In this document: one piece after another, positions 33,904 through 43,057 of the stretch
Numbering within the stretch: position 1 is the stretch's first letter
Layout of the letters: each line of letters opens with the position of its first letter
Source: Ponticoccus alexandrii
GTDB taxonomy: Bacteria > Pseudomonadota > Alphaproteobacteria > Rhodobacterales > Rhodobacteraceae
Reading direction: 5' to 3'
NCBI RefSeq assembly: GCF_016806125.1
Contig: NZ_CP047170.1
Location: 62,001-126,000, forward strand
Length of the DNA stretch: 64,000 bases
Translations under genes and position numbers: made by a program
The notes under the pieces: model-generated
What the model was told of the DNA's origin: nothing
Seen by the model: only the letters and a program-made list of their open reading frames with translations
Databases searched by the model: none

Positions 33904-35016
33904 CTATCCTTCCCGTGTCTCGAAGGCGCTGCCTTCGGTGGTCAGCGCCGCCAGCCTGTCGCGATCCCAGTCGATGCCCAGCCCCGGCGCCACGGGCGCC
34001 AGCGCCTCGCCGCCGTCGCGGGCCATGGGGGCGGCGATGTCGTCGAGCTGCGGGATGTATTCCAGCCAGGGCGCATTGGGAACGGCGCAAACGAGGCTGA
34101 CATGCAATTCCATCAGAAAATGCGGGCAGATGGCGAGGTTATGTGCTTCGGCCAGATGCGCGACCTTCAGCCATGGCGTGATGCCGCCCACCCGCGCCAC
34201 GTCGGCCTGCACGATGCCGCAGGCCCCGGCGGCGATGTAGTCGGCGAACTGGCCGGGGGAATAAAGGCTTTCGCCCACCGCCACCGGCACGCGGGACCCG
34301 GCCTGAAGCCGCGCATGGCCCGCGATGTCGTCCGAGGGCAGAGGTTCCTCGAACCAGCCGATGTTGAGCGCCTCCAGCATGGGCACGCGGCGCAGGGCCT
34401 CGGGCGCGGTCATCGACTGGTTGGCGTCCGTCATGATCTCGTAGTCGGCGCCCACCGCCTTGCGCACCGCCTCGAGCCGCGCGGCATCGCCCGCGACCGA
34501 GGGCTTGCCGATCTTGACCTTGGAGCCGCGAAAGCCTTGCGCCTGCGCCGAGAGGGCGTCCTCTGCCAGCGCCTCGGGGGCGATGTGCAGCCAGCCGCCC
34601 TCGGTGGTGTACATGGGCACGCGGGACTTGGCCCCGCCCGCCAGCAGGTGCAGCGGCAGGCCGGTGCGGTGTCCGCGCAGGTCCCAGAGCGCCGTGTCCA
34701 CCGCCGCCAGCGCCAGCGCCATGATCGGCCCGACCGCCGTCGCGTGGCTGAAGAACAAGAGGTCGCGCCAGACAGCCTCGATCGCGTCGCCCTCCTGCCC
34801 CATCAAGCGCGGCAGAAGCGTGTGTTGCAGAAGCGCCAGCACCGAGGGGCCGCCGTCGCCGATGGTGTAGCTGTAGCCCATGCCGGTCGCGCCGTCGGCG
34901 TCGGTAAGCTCTACGAACAGCGTCTCTTGCGCCTTGAAGGACTGGATGGCGTCGGTGCGCAGAACCTTGGGTTCCAGCACCACCATGAAGGCGCGCGCGT
35001 GTGTGATCCGGGCCAT
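33904..35016 (-). CDS. Enolase superfamily (mandelate racemase/muconate lactonizing) sugar acid dehydratase
   Basis: A 370-residue enolase-superfamily enzyme of the mandelate racemase subgroup. Catalytic parts are complete: the KxK bases in GSKVKIGKP, metal ligands in TDANQS, GWFEEPL and VGESL, and the catalytic His in ICPHFLMELH. In this operon it most likely dehydrates the sugar acid (fuconate or rhamnonate) to the 2-keto-3-deoxy acid. It is shorter than typical L-fuconate dehydratase (about 430), so the precise substrate is open. Confidence 0.85.
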   Translation of the reverse strand: MARITHARAFMVVLEPKVLRTDAIQSFKAQETLFVELTDADGATGMGYSYTIGDGGPSVLALLQHTLLPRLMGQEGDAIEAVWRDLLFFSHATAVGPIMALALAAVDTALWDLRGHRTGLPLHLLAGGAKSRVPMYTTEGGWLHIAPEALAEDALSAQAQGFRGSKVKIGKPSVAGDAARLEAVRKAVGADYEIMTDANQSMTAPEALRRVPMLEALNIGWFEEPLPSDDIAGHARLQAGSRVPVAVGESLYSPGQFADYIAAGACGIVQADVARVGGITPWLKVAHLAEAHNLAICPHFLMELHVSLVCAVPNAPWLEYIPQLDDIAAPMARDGGEALAPVAPGLGIDWDRDRLAALTTEGSAFETREG

Positions 35017-35019
35017 GGC

Positions 35020-36105
35020 CTACCCCCTCAGCGCGGCGCCTGAGGCCGCGTCGAAGACGTGGCACTTGTCCAGCATGATCTGGAAGCGCATCCGCTCGCC
35101 CGCCTGCACCGGGCGCGGGTTCAGCATCTTGGCCTGCACCTCGACCCCCGCCATTTCCGCAAAGAGCAGCGTCTCTGTCCCCAGCGGTTCGGTCAGCGTC
35201 ACAGCCATGTCGATCTCGGCCACCGGCCCGGTGGCGGGCAGCGCATGGCCCACCGGCATGATGTTGTCGGCCCGCATGCCCAGCTGCACCGCCTGCCCCT
35301 CGGTGACGCGGTGGCCCGGCGGCAAAGGCACCGCCGTGCCGTCTGCCAGCACCACGGTGCCCCCCTGAACGCGGCCTTCCAGCAGGTTCATCGGCGGCGA
35401 GCCGATGAAGGTCGCCACGAAGGTGTTCACCGGCGCCTCGAAGACCTCCAGCGGGCTGCCGATCTGTTCGATATGGCCGTCGCGCATGATCACGATGCGG
35501 TCGGCCAGCGTCATCGCCTCGACCTGATCGTGGGTCACGTAGACGATGGTGGAGCGGACCTTCTGGTGCAGCTTCTTGATCTCGACCCGCATCTGCGTGC
35601 GCAGCTTGGCGTCAAGGTTCGACAGCGGCTCGTCGAAGAGGAACACCTCGGGGTGGCGCACGATGGCGCGGCCCATGGCGACCCGCTGGCGCTGCCCGCC
35701 GGACAGCGCGCCGGGCTTGCGATCCAAGAGCGGCACCAGCGACAGGATGCCCGCCGCCTCGTCGACCGCGCGGTCGATCTCTGCCTGCGGGCGCTTGGCG
35801 ATCTTCAGCGAGAAGCCGAGGTTCTCGCGCACCGTCATATGCGGGTAGAGCGCGTAGTTCTGGAAGACCATCGAGATGTTGCGGTCGCGCGGCGGCAGGT
35901 CGTTCACCACCCGGTCGCCGATGGCGATCTCCCCGCCCGAGATCTCCTCGAGCCCCGCGACCATCCGCAGCGTCGTCGACTTGCCGCAGCCGGACGGCCC
36001 GACCAGCACCACGAACTCTCCGTCCTCGATGTCGAGATTGATGGCATGGACGACCTCTAGGCTGCCATACCGTTTGACCACGTCACGCAGGTGGACCTGA
36101 GCCAT
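35020..36105 (-). CDS. Sugar ABC transporter ATP-binding protein (MalK/UgpC type)
   Basis: A 361-residue MalK-like ATPase: Walker [11 protein letters not shown]-loop [11 protein letters not shown], signature [14 protein letters not shown], Walker [13 protein letters not shown] and switch VTHDQ. A C-terminal TOBE-type regulatory domain follows (residues 240-361). All catalytic residues are present. It energises the two permeases downstream in the same operon and lies three bases before the enolase-family gene. Confidence 0.95.
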   Translation of the reverse strand: MAQVHLRDVVKRYGSLEVVHAINLDIEDGEFVVLVGPSGCGKSTTLRMVAGLEEISGGEIAIGDRVVNDLPPRDRNISMVFQNYALYPHMTVRENLGFSLKIAKRPQAEIDRAVDEAAGILSLVPLLDRKPGALSGGQRQRVAMGRAIVRHPEVFLFDEPLSNLDAKLRTQMRVEIKKLHQKVRSTIVYVTHDQVEAMTLADRIVIMRDGHIEQIGSPLEVFEAPVNTFVATFIGSPPMNLLEGRVQGGTVVLADGTAVPLPPGHRVTEGQAVQLGMRADNIMPVGHALPATGPVAEIDMAVTLTEPLGTETLLFAEMAGVEVQAKMLNPRPVQAGERMRFQIMLDKCHVFDAASGAALRG

Positions 36106-36108
36106 GTC

Positions 36109-36975
36109 TTATCCTTTCACGCCGCCGAACGTCAGGCCGGCAATGAGGTGTTTCTGTACGAGGAAGGTCAGGATGAGCGCGGGGATGATCATCAGCACCG
36201 CCAGCGCGCACATGCCGCCCCAGTTGAGGGTGAACTCCGCCTGAAAATCCAGCAGGCCCACGGGCATCGTCTTGGACGTGACCGAGCGGGTCAGCTGCGC
36301 CGCCAGCGCGTATTCGTTCCACGAGGTGAGGAAGGCAAAGATGCCGGCGCTGGCGATGCCCGCCTTGGCGACCGGGAATTCCACCTGCCAGAAGGCCTGC
36401 CAGCGCGTGCATCCGTCGATCTGCGCGGCCTCGGCCAGCGAGGGCGGCACCTGCCGGAAGAAGCCGTCGATCAGCCAGATCGTGAAGGGCACGTTCATCG
36501 CCACATAGGCGAGGATCACCCCGAAATGCGTGTCGATGATGCCAATCCGCGCGAACAGGATGAACAGCGGCAGCGACAGCGCCACCCCCGGCACGGCGCG
36601 TGTGCACATCAGGCCGACGAAGATCCACGCCTTGCCCCGGAAGCGGTAGCGCGCAAAGGCGTAGCCCCCCGCCATGCCGACCAAGAGCGCGATGGCCGTC
36701 GAGGTGACCGAGATGACCAGCGAATTGCGGAAGTAGGTCAGCACCGGCACGCCCCCCTCTCCCACCCCGCCGAACATGGCGCGGTAATGGTCGAGGTTCA
36801 GCTCGTTCGGGATCCAGACCGGCGGCTTGGCCATGATCTCGACCGTGGGCCGGAAAGAGTTCAGCACGATCCAGAGCCCCGGCCCGCAGAGCACCAGCAT
36901 GGCAAGAAACAGGCCGAAGAGATGCAGCGCCTTCAGTGCGCGGCGGCGATTGCGGTGGGTTGCATTGCTGGCCAT
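36109..36975 (-). CDS. Sugar ABC transporter permease (MalG type)
   Basis: A 288-residue inner-membrane permease with six predicted membrane segments and the EAA loop EAAQIDGCTRWQAFWQVEFP that contacts the ATPase. The charged C-terminal LIAGLTFGGVKG is characteristic of the MalG branch. The ATG at 36975 overlaps the end region of the preceding permease operon spacing (four bases apart). It works with the permease at 36980 and the ATPase at 35020. Confidence 0.93.
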   Translation of the reverse strand: MASNATHRNRRRALKALHLFGLFLAMLVLCGPGLWIVLNSFRPTVEIMAKPPVWIPNELNLDHYRAMFGGVGEGGVPVLTYFRNSLVISVTSTAIALLVGMAGGYAFARYRFRGKAWIFVGLMCTRAVPGVALSLPLFILFARIGIIDTHFGVILAYVAMNVPFTIWLIDGFFRQVPPSLAEAAQIDGCTRWQAFWQVEFPVAKAGIASAGIFAFLTSWNEYALAAQLTRSVTSKTMPVGLLDFQAEFTLNWGGMCALAVLMIIPALILTFLVQKHLIAGLTFGGVKG

Positions 36976-36979
36976 GATC

Positions 36980-37876
36980 TCAGGTCCCCATGCCCAGCTC
37001 GGCCCGTGCGGCGGTGAGCTTGCGGAAGAAGAAGACTGTGAAGAAGATCGCGAGGAAGATGGAGATGTATCCCATCGCATTCGCGTAGCCCATTCGGGCA
37101 TCGACGTAGCCGGTTCGCCCGATCAGCGTCCACAACAGTTCCGTGCGCCGTGCGGGGCCGCCGTTGGTCATGATCTGCACAATGTCATAGGCCCGCGCCA
37201 CGTCCAGCGACCGGATCGCCATGGCGATGTAGATGAAGGGCATGAGGAAGGGCAGCGTCACGAAGCGAAAGCTTTGCCACGGCGTGCAGCCGTCGACCTT
37301 GGCCGCCTCCAGCGGATCCTGCGGAATGGCGTAGAGCCCGGCAAGGATCAGGATGGCGAAGACCGAAGTGGCGGTCCAGACCTCTGCGAAGATGATCGAG
37401 AACATCGCAAGCTGGCCGTCCACCAGCCACGGGATCGCGACGTCGGTGATCCCCAGCGACTGCAGCGCGTTGTTCACCAGCCCGACGTTGTCGTTGAAGA
37501 TGAATTTGAACTGAAAGCCCACGAGGATCGGCGAGAACATCATCGGAAACATCATCATGGTGCGTAGCGCGCGCTGGCCGCGCGTCACCTTGGACACCAT
37601 CAGCGCCAGCCCCAGCCCAAAGAGCATCTCGAGGTTCAGTGCCACGGTCAGCAGCAGCACCGTGCGCCCGAAGGCGGCCCAGAACTTGGCGTCCGTCAGC
37701 GCCTTTTCGTAGTTGAAGGTTCCGATCCACTTGTACAGGCTGTCGGGCCGCGTCAGCTTGTAGGGCGTGAAGCTGGAGTAGAGCGACAGCAGCAGCGGTA
37801 TCATTACGACGGCCGCAAGGATCACGATGGCTGGCAGCAGAAGCACCAGCCACGGAGGCAGTTTCAGACGTGTCAT
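36980..37876 (-). CDS. Sugar ABC transporter permease (MalF type)
   Basis: A 298-residue permease with six membrane segments and the EAA loop EAAKVDGCTPWQSFRFVTLP. It belongs to the MalF/UgpA branch, which pairs with a MalG-type partner, here encoded four bases downstream. The segment GPARRTELLWTLIGRTGY before the last helices is typical. Confidence 0.93.
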   Translation of the reverse strand: MTRLKLPPWLVLLLPAIVILAAVVMIPLLLSLYSSFTPYKLTRPDSLYKWIGTFNYEKALTDAKFWAAFGRTVLLLTVALNLEMLFGLGLALMVSKVTRGQRALRTMMMFPMMFSPILVGFQFKFIFNDNVGLVNNALQSLGITDVAIPWLVDGQLAMFSIIFAEVWTATSVFAILILAGLYAIPQDPLEAAKVDGCTPWQSFRFVTLPFLMPFIYIAMAIRSLDVARAYDIVQIMTNGGPARRTELLWTLIGRTGYVDARMGYANAMGYISIFLAIFFTVFFFRKLTAARAELGMGT

Positions 37877-37929
37877 GGGGGCTGGTCCTTGGATGGGCGG
37901 GGGCGATGGATGCCGCCCCCGCTCGGGCG

Positions 37930-39234
37930 TCAGTAGACGCCTTCTTCCTGCATCAGGTCGTCGACCGCGTCAGAGGCATCGGACAGCGCCTCGTCCACCG
38001 TCTTGTCGCCAAGAATGGCGGCCTGAAGTTCCGGGTAGATCAGGTTCGTGGCCTCGATCCAGTATTCCGTCGGCGGCACCGCAAAGGCGGTCGCGGCGGT
38101 CTCCTGGAAGGCGGCGAGGACCTCGGCGCGGTAGGGATCGTCCTTGGCCTCTTCGGCCACCCACTCCCAGACCGCCGTGCGCGAGGGCAGCGGCCCGGCG
38201 CTGCTTTCCAGCTTCTGGCTTTCCTCGTTGGTCAGGAAGTCCACCAGAGAGGCCGCCGCCTCCTTGTTGGCGCAATCCTCGGTCACAGAGAAGCCGTGGA
38301 AGCCCGACCAGCCGCTGCGCACGCCCGCCGAGCCCTTGGGCGCCGGGGCAACGCCGACGTTGCCCGCCGCCTTGGACGACGAGGCATCGTTGAAGAAGCC
38401 CGCCCAGCCCGGCCAGTCGAGGTTCAGCGCGATGGTGCCCGAGGCGAAGCCGTTGCCGAGGTCGTCCCACAGGTAGTTCGTCGTGCCCGCCGGAACCGCG
38501 CCGGAGTCGTAGAGATCCACGAACCATTGCAGCGATTCCCTGCCGGCGTCCGAATTGAACGCGGGCGAGAAGTCGTCGTTGAAGAGCGCGCCGCCGTTGG
38601 CCACCACAAGCTCGTAGAAGCGGCCGACGATGGCCTCGTCCTTGCCCGCGTATTGCGTGCCGTAGAAGTTCGGCGGATCGGCGAAGAAGATCGCCTGATC
38701 CTTCACCTGATCCCATGTCTCGGGCACGGCCAGCGGGTAGCCATATTCCTCTTCGAAGGCCGCGGCCCGGTCGGCATCCTCGTAGAGGTCCTTCTGGTAA
38801 TAGAGCGCCGAGACGTCGAACTGCGCGCGCGGCAGCATCACCAGCCTGCCGCCCAGCGTGGCCGCCGCGATGTTGGCCTGCACGAAGCCGTCCACGGTTT
38901 CCTGCGGGACCAGCGCCGAAAGGTCGGTGTAAAGCGACGGGTACTGCGAGGCGAAGGACGAATGGTTCGAGCCCACGCACCAGTCGGTGGTGCCCGCCGC
39001 GATGTCGGACTTGAATTCCTTGTCCAGCTCGAAGTGGTTCTTCTTCGAGATCACGTTGACCGTGGCGCCGGTCATCTCTTCCCATTCAGAGATGCGCGCA
39101 TAAAGCGCCTCGTACTGCTGGCCGCCGATCAGCTTGGCGTCGATGGACACGCCGTCGAACTCCGCCGCCAATGCACCCGTGGCAAGAACCGTCATCAGCG
39201 CGATCAGCGACGCGCCCGTCATTCTGGCTGTCAT
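37930..39234 (-). CDS. Sugar ABC transporter periplasmic substrate-binding protein
   Basis: A 434-residue family 1 extracellular solute-binding protein with a signal peptide (residues 1-24, cleavage near GALAAEF). It is the first gene of the deoxysugar operon, and the start at 39234 follows GGGAGGAAG. It delivers the sugar to the permease pair encoded next. The promoter should lie in 39235-39360, a region shared with the divergent lactonase gene. Confidence 0.93.
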   Translation of the reverse strand: MTARMTGASLIALMTVLATGALAAEFDGVSIDAKLIGGQQYEALYARISEWEEMTGATVNVISKKNHFELDKEFKSDIAAGTTDWCVGSNHSSFASQYPSLYTDLSALVPQETVDGFVQANIAAATLGGRLVMLPRAQFDVSALYYQKDLYEDADRAAAFEEEYGYPLAVPETWDQVKDQAIFFADPPNFYGTQYAGKDEAIVGRFYELVVANGGALFNDDFSPAFNSDAGRESLQWFVDLYDSGAVPAGTTNYLWDDLGNGFASGTIALNLDWPGWAGFFNDASSSKAAGNVGVAPAPKGSAGVRSGWSGFHGFSVTEDCANKEAAASLVDFLTNEESQKLESSAGPLPSRTAVWEWVAEEAKDDPYRAEVLAAFQETAATAFAVPPTEYWIEATNLIYPELQAAILGDKTVDEALSDASDAVDDLMQEEGVY

Positions 39235-39338
39235 GGTCTTCCTCCCGTTTCGATCCGTCTCGCGTCCCGAACATCCCGCGACCCCGGACCTTCGACCGGC
39301 GAGACTTTCATATCCAGAATCTTCTTTTATATCTAAAC

Positions 39339-39360
39339 TTGACTTTCACTTGTGAGTCAA
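39339..39360. promoter_or_regulatory. Inverted-repeat operator candidate of the deoxysugar operons
   Basis: TTGACT (39339-39344) and AGTCAA (39355-39360) form a perfect 6-bp dyad with a 10-base spacer. Within it is ACTTGTGA (39348-39355), the same core as the palindrome beside the IclR gene. It lies between the divergent binding-protein and lactonase genes. Confidence 0.45.
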
Positions 39361-39377
39361 GCTGAACTCGGGCTACG

Positions 39378-39472
39378 CGCGCCAAGCGGCGCAATCCTGA
39401 CCGCGCGCCCCTTGGCGCGAGATCAGAAAGCGCGCCGGTTGGCGGCGGACCACAAGCGCGCCGGTTGGCGCG
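39378..39472. repeat. Four tandem palindromes in the leader of the lactonase gene
   Basis: The dyad CGCGCC-N4-GGCGCG occurs four times, starting at 39378, 39404, 39431 and 39457 (spacing 26, 27 and 26 bases). Copies two and four are perfect; one and three have small changes in the right arm. The spacers between the copies are also partly alike, so the array looks like a 26-base unit repeated four times. It lies between the operator candidate and the ribosome-binding site of the lactonase gene. Confidence 0.8.
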
Positions 39473-39490
39473 ACACCAAGGAGGAAGACC

Positions 39491-40327
39491 ATGATTGTCC
39501 TGTTCGACACCCACCTGCATCTCGTCGACCGGGAGCGCATCCGTTACCCGTGGCTGAAAGACGTGCCTCCTCTGGACCGCGACTGGACGCTGGCCGACTA
39601 TCAGACCAGCGCCCGCCGCATCGGCATCGAAGGCGCCCTGCACATGGAGGTCGATTGCGACCCCGCCGACATCACCGCCGAAAACGCATGGGTCGCAGAG
39701 ATGATGGCGCAGGACGGCAGCCTGATCCGGGGCGCCATTTCCTCGGCCCGGCCCGAGGACGCGGGCTTCGAGGCCTTCTTGGACACCCTCGACCGGGGTG
39801 TGGTGAAGGGTATCCGCCGCGTGCTGCATGTTGTGCCGGACGAGGTTTCAACCTCGGACCGCTTCCGCGCCAACGTCGGACGGATGGGCGCGCATGGCCT
39901 GCCCTTCGACATCTGCATGCTGGCCCGGCAGCTGGATATGGCCGCCGCTCTGGTGGACGCCTGCCCCGACACTACCTTCGTCATGGACCATTGCGGCGTG
40001 CCCGACATCGCCGCCGGTGCCTTCGACGACTGGGCCGCAGCGGTGTCGCGGCTGGCGGAACGTCCGAACGTGAATGCCAAGATATCCGGCATCACCGCCT
40101 ACACCGCGCCGGTCTGGACACTCGACACCCTGCGCCCCTACGCCGAACATGTCATCGGGTGCTTCGGCTGGGACCGGGTGGTCTGGGGCTCTGACAGCCC
40201 GGTCTGCACGCTGAATTCCTCGCTCGACCAATGGGTCGCCGTCACCCGCGCCCTGCTGTCCGAGGTCTCGGAGACCGAGGCCCGCGCGCTGGCGTCCGGC
40301 AACGCCCGCCGCATCTGGGGGCTGTGA
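39491..40327 (+). CDS. Amidohydrolase family lactonase (L-fucono-/L-rhamnono-lactonase type)
   Basis: A 278-residue TIM-barrel amidohydrolase of the COG3618 group: DTHLHLVD at the N-terminus, FVMDHCGVPD and VVWGSDSPV with the conserved Asp near the end. Members open sugar 1,4-lactones in oxidative L-fucose and L-rhamnose breakdown, giving the acid used by the enolase-family dehydratase. AAGGAGGAAG precedes the ATG. It is divergent from the rest of the operon and is preceded by an unusual array of four palindromes. Confidence 0.87.
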   Translation: MIVLFDTHLHLVDRERIRYPWLKDVPPLDRDWTLADYQTSARRIGIEGALHMEVDCDPADITAENAWVAEMMAQDGSLIRGAISSARPEDAGFEAFLDTLDRGVVKGIRRVLHVVPDEVSTSDRFRANVGRMGAHGLPFDICMLARQLDMAAALVDACPDTTFVMDHCGVPDIAAGAFDDWAAAVSRLAERPNVNAKISGITAYTAPVWTLDTLRPYAEHVIGCFGWDRVVWGSDSPVCTLNSSLDQWVAVTRALLSEVSETEARALASGNARRIWGL

Positions 40328-40342
40328 CGCCGGGCGCGCCGA

Positions 40343-40375
40343 CCGCCCTCGCAGGCAAGATAAAAGCGGGGGCGG
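40343..40375. terminator. Hairpin between convergent genes
   Basis: CCGCCCTCGC (40343-40352) and GCGGGGGCGG (40366-40375) pair over 10 positions, one of them a U-G pair, around an A-rich loop. It lies between the lactonase gene and the convergent shikimate-dehydrogenase-like gene and can serve the lactonase. Confidence 0.5.
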
Positions 40376-40430
40376 CCTGATCCGGCAGGGCTGCGGTCAA
40401 GCGTCTGTCCGCGATCCGGGGCGCGGGGCT

Positions 40431-41228
40431 TCAGCCCTCGGCGCCGTCGCGGTGCGCCATCAGGATATCGACGATGGCGGGCATCTGCCCGGCCACCATC
40501 TCGGGGCCGGTCTGAACCCGGTGGCCCCGGGCGCGGGCTGCGACAATCCACGGCGTCTCGGCCGGTTCGGGCACGATATCCGCCACGAAACAGTCCCGGG
40601 GCAGATCCTCCAGCGGCCAGGGATGGGCCGTGTCGCCGTTCATTCCGACAGGCGTTGCGTTGCAGACCAGCGCAGCGGAAAAACCCGCCGGTTGCGCGCA
40701 CAGGACCCGTCCCTGCCCCGACAGCCGGTCGACCAGAGCGGTCTGCCGGGCCTTGTCGCGGTCGGTGATCACCAGCCGCGCGCCGGCCTCTGCCAGCGCC
40801 AGGGCAATCGCCGCGCCCGCACCGCCCGCGCCCACAAGCTGCACGTCACGCCCCGCCGGATCGAACCCGTTGGCCCGCAAGGCTGCGACGAAGCCCAGCC
40901 CGTCGGTCATCTCTCCATGCAGCTGTCCGTCCGCCGCGCGCCGCACCACGTTGCAGGCACCGGTCAGCGCCACTGCCGGGGAAACGCTGTCAACCAGCCC
41001 GGCCACCGCCTGCTTGTGCGGGCAGGTGACCACCGCGCCCAGACAATTGCGCCAGCCGCGTAGGGCTTCCAGTGTCGCGGGCAGGGCCGCCTCGGGCACA
41101 GCAACCGGCAGCATGACCGCATCGGTTCCCGTGTCCCGCGCCCATGCCGCGAAGCCTGCGGGCGCCTTCACCTGCACGATGGGATCGCCCAGCATCAGGA
41201 CGAAGCGGGTCTTGCCGCTGATTGCCAT
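40431..41228 (-). CDS. Shikimate/quinate dehydrogenase-like protein
   Basis: A 265-residue AroE-family protein: catalytic VVTCPHK (TxPxK) near residue 72, a substrate Asp in EMTDGLGF, a nucleotide-binding GAGGAGAAIA and CNATPVGMNG. Its standalone place and divergence suggest it is not the housekeeping AroE but a catabolic or secondary paralogue, for example for quinate or a related cyclitol acid. Starts at 41228 or 41237 are both possible; neither has a strong ribosome-binding site. It lies at the end of a 217-base gap after tctA and may be read with that operon. Confidence 0.82.
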   Translation of the reverse strand: MAISGKTRFVLMLGDPIVQVKAPAGFAAWARDTGTDAVMLPVAVPEAALPATLEALRGWRNCLGAVVTCPHKQAVAGLVDSVSPAVALTGACNVVRRAADGQLHGEMTDGLGFVAALRANGFDPAGRDVQLVGAGGAGAAIALALAEAGARLVITDRDKARQTALVDRLSGQGRVLCAQPAGFSAALVCNATPVGMNGDTAHPWPLEDLPRDCFVADIVPEPAETPWIVAARARGHRVQTGPEMVAGQMPAIVDILMAHRDGAEG

Positions 41229-41445
41229 GCCCGTCATCGGAGGCACCGCGCCCGCCGCTCTGCCCCGTATCCTGTCCATGTCACCACGCCGTGCACCCCC
41301 CGAAACACCCATTCAACCAACGGCGCCCTTTCCCGCACCCCTGAGGCAGGCGAAAGCCCCGCTCCCAGGGCGAAGGGTCCGGCGCATACACCCGACAAGC
41401 CGGAATCCGCCCCGCGCCGGGACAGACCCGTGACCGGCGCGGCGC

Positions 41446-42960
41446 TCAATCACCGCCGACCCGTGCCAGCAGGCGGCGGCGCTCTCGCAGCGCAAACCAG
41501 ACCGACAGGCCGAGGAATATCGCCGTCAGCAGGTACAGCGTGATCGAGATCGGGCTGGCGATCAGGATGCCCCAGTCGCCGTCCGAGATCGACATGGCGC
41601 GGCGCAGGTTGCGCTCCATGTCGCCGCCCAGAAGCAGGCCCAGCACCAGCGGCACAAGGCTGACGTCCAGCTTGCGCAGAAGGTAGCCCAGCACGCCGAA
41701 GATGATCATCAGTTCAAGGTCGAAGGTCGAATTCGAGATCGAGAAGACGCCGACAAAGCTGACCGCCGCGACGATGGGCATCAGCGCCCATGTCGGGACC
41801 ATCATCAACCGGCTGAACAGCCCGATCATCGGCAGGTTCAGGATCAACAGCGCCACGTTGCCAAGGTAAAGCGAGGCCACCAGCCCCCAGACCAGATCCG
41901 GCTGGCGCTCGAACAGCAGCGGGCCGGGCTGGACGTTCAGGCTGATCAGCATGGCCAGCATGACCGCCGTGGTGCCCGACCCGGGCACCCCCAGCGACAG
42001 CATCGGGATCAGCGCCCCGCCAGAGGCCGCGTTGTTGCCCGCCTCGGGCGCCGCGACGCCGCGCGGGTCGCCCTTGCCGAAGGTGCCGTCCTTGTCACTG
42101 GCCTGCTTTTCCATCGAGTAAGACATGACCGACCCCAGCGAAGCCCCTGCCCCGGGCAGCACACCCGCGACGAAGCCCACGACAGAGCCGCGCAGGATCG
42201 CCCAGCGGGTCCGCCAGATCGTGCGGACATCGGGAATCCAGCTGTCGATGCCGATCGGTTTGGCCCGGTCCCGCACCGCCTTTTCAAGGATCATCAGGAT
42301 TTCCGAAATCGCGAACAGCCCCACCAGCGCCACGATCGCGTCAACCCCGTCGTACAGGTGGTAATTGTTGAAGGTGTAGCGCGGGATGCCCGAGATCGGG
42401 TCCAGCCCCGCCGTGGCGATCATCAGGCCCAGCAGCGCCGAAAGAAGCGTCTTGCGGGGGTCGACACCCGCGATGCCCCCGATGGTGACGAAGGCAAGGA
42501 TATAGAGTGCGAAGTAATCCGCCGGGCCGAAGTAGATCGCCATGCGCGCCAGCATCGGCGCGAACAGCGTCAGGCCGATCACCGCGACGGTGGCACCGAC
42601 AAAGCTGGCGACGCCGGAAATCGCAAGGGCATCCGCCGCCCGGCCCTGCTGAGCCATGGGATAGCCGTCCAGCGTGGTCATCACGGCAGGCTCGTCGCCG
42701 GGGATGTTCAGCAGGATCGAGGAGATCCGCCCGCCGTACATGCAACCGAAGTAAACCGAGGACAGCAGGATCAGCGACGAGGTGGCGTCAAAGCCGAAGG
42801 CGAAGGTCAGCGGGATCAGGATCGCCACGCCGTTGACCGGGCCCAGCCCCGGCAGCGCGCCGATCAGCGTGCCCGCGAAGCAGCCCAGCAACAAAAGCGC
42901 GATGTTCAGCGGTGTCAGCGCAACGGCAAAGCCGTGGGCGAGCAGAGAAAAGGTTTCCAT
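41446..42960 (-). CDS. tctA: Tripartite tricarboxylate transporter large membrane subunit TctA
   Basis: A 504-residue TctA protein with about 11-12 membrane segments. Family motifs are PGLGPVNGVAILIPLTFAF near residue 37, the MYGGRISSILLNIPGDE segment and the later GNNAASGGALIPMLSLGVPGSG. Together with TctB and the periplasmic TctC it imports carboxylates by ion gradient. It is the last tct gene here, 97 bases after tctB. Confidence 0.95.
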   Translation of the reverse strand: METFSLLAHGFAVALTPLNIALLLLGCFAGTLIGALPGLGPVNGVAILIPLTFAFGFDATSSLILLSSVYFGCMYGGRISSILLNIPGDEPAVMTTLDGYPMAQQGRAADALAISGVASFVGATVAVIGLTLFAPMLARMAIYFGPADYFALYILAFVTIGGIAGVDPRKTLLSALLGLMIATAGLDPISGIPRYTFNNYHLYDGVDAIVALVGLFAISEILMILEKAVRDRAKPIGIDSWIPDVRTIWRTRWAILRGSVVGFVAGVLPGAGASLGSVMSYSMEKQASDKDGTFGKGDPRGVAAPEAGNNAASGGALIPMLSLGVPGSGTTAVMLAMLISLNVQPGPLLFERQPDLVWGLVASLYLGNVALLILNLPMIGLFSRLMMVPTWALMPIVAAVSFVGVFSISNSTFDLELMIIFGVLGYLLRKLDVSLVPLVLGLLLGGDMERNLRRAMSISDGDWGILIASPISITLYLLTAIFLGLSVWFALRERRRLLARVGGD

Positions 42961-43057
42961 CGTGACGCGGTGTCCTGCGTTCTAGGGCGTGTCGCCTTTG
43001 GTGTGGTGGTCCACGGGTCTATAACGGGGCCGGATCGCCCCGCCACGGGACGCGGCT

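Noticed and set aside
39378-39472. The repeat array as a CRISPR
   Set aside because: The period is too short, spacers are not unique 30-base blocks and no cas gene is near.
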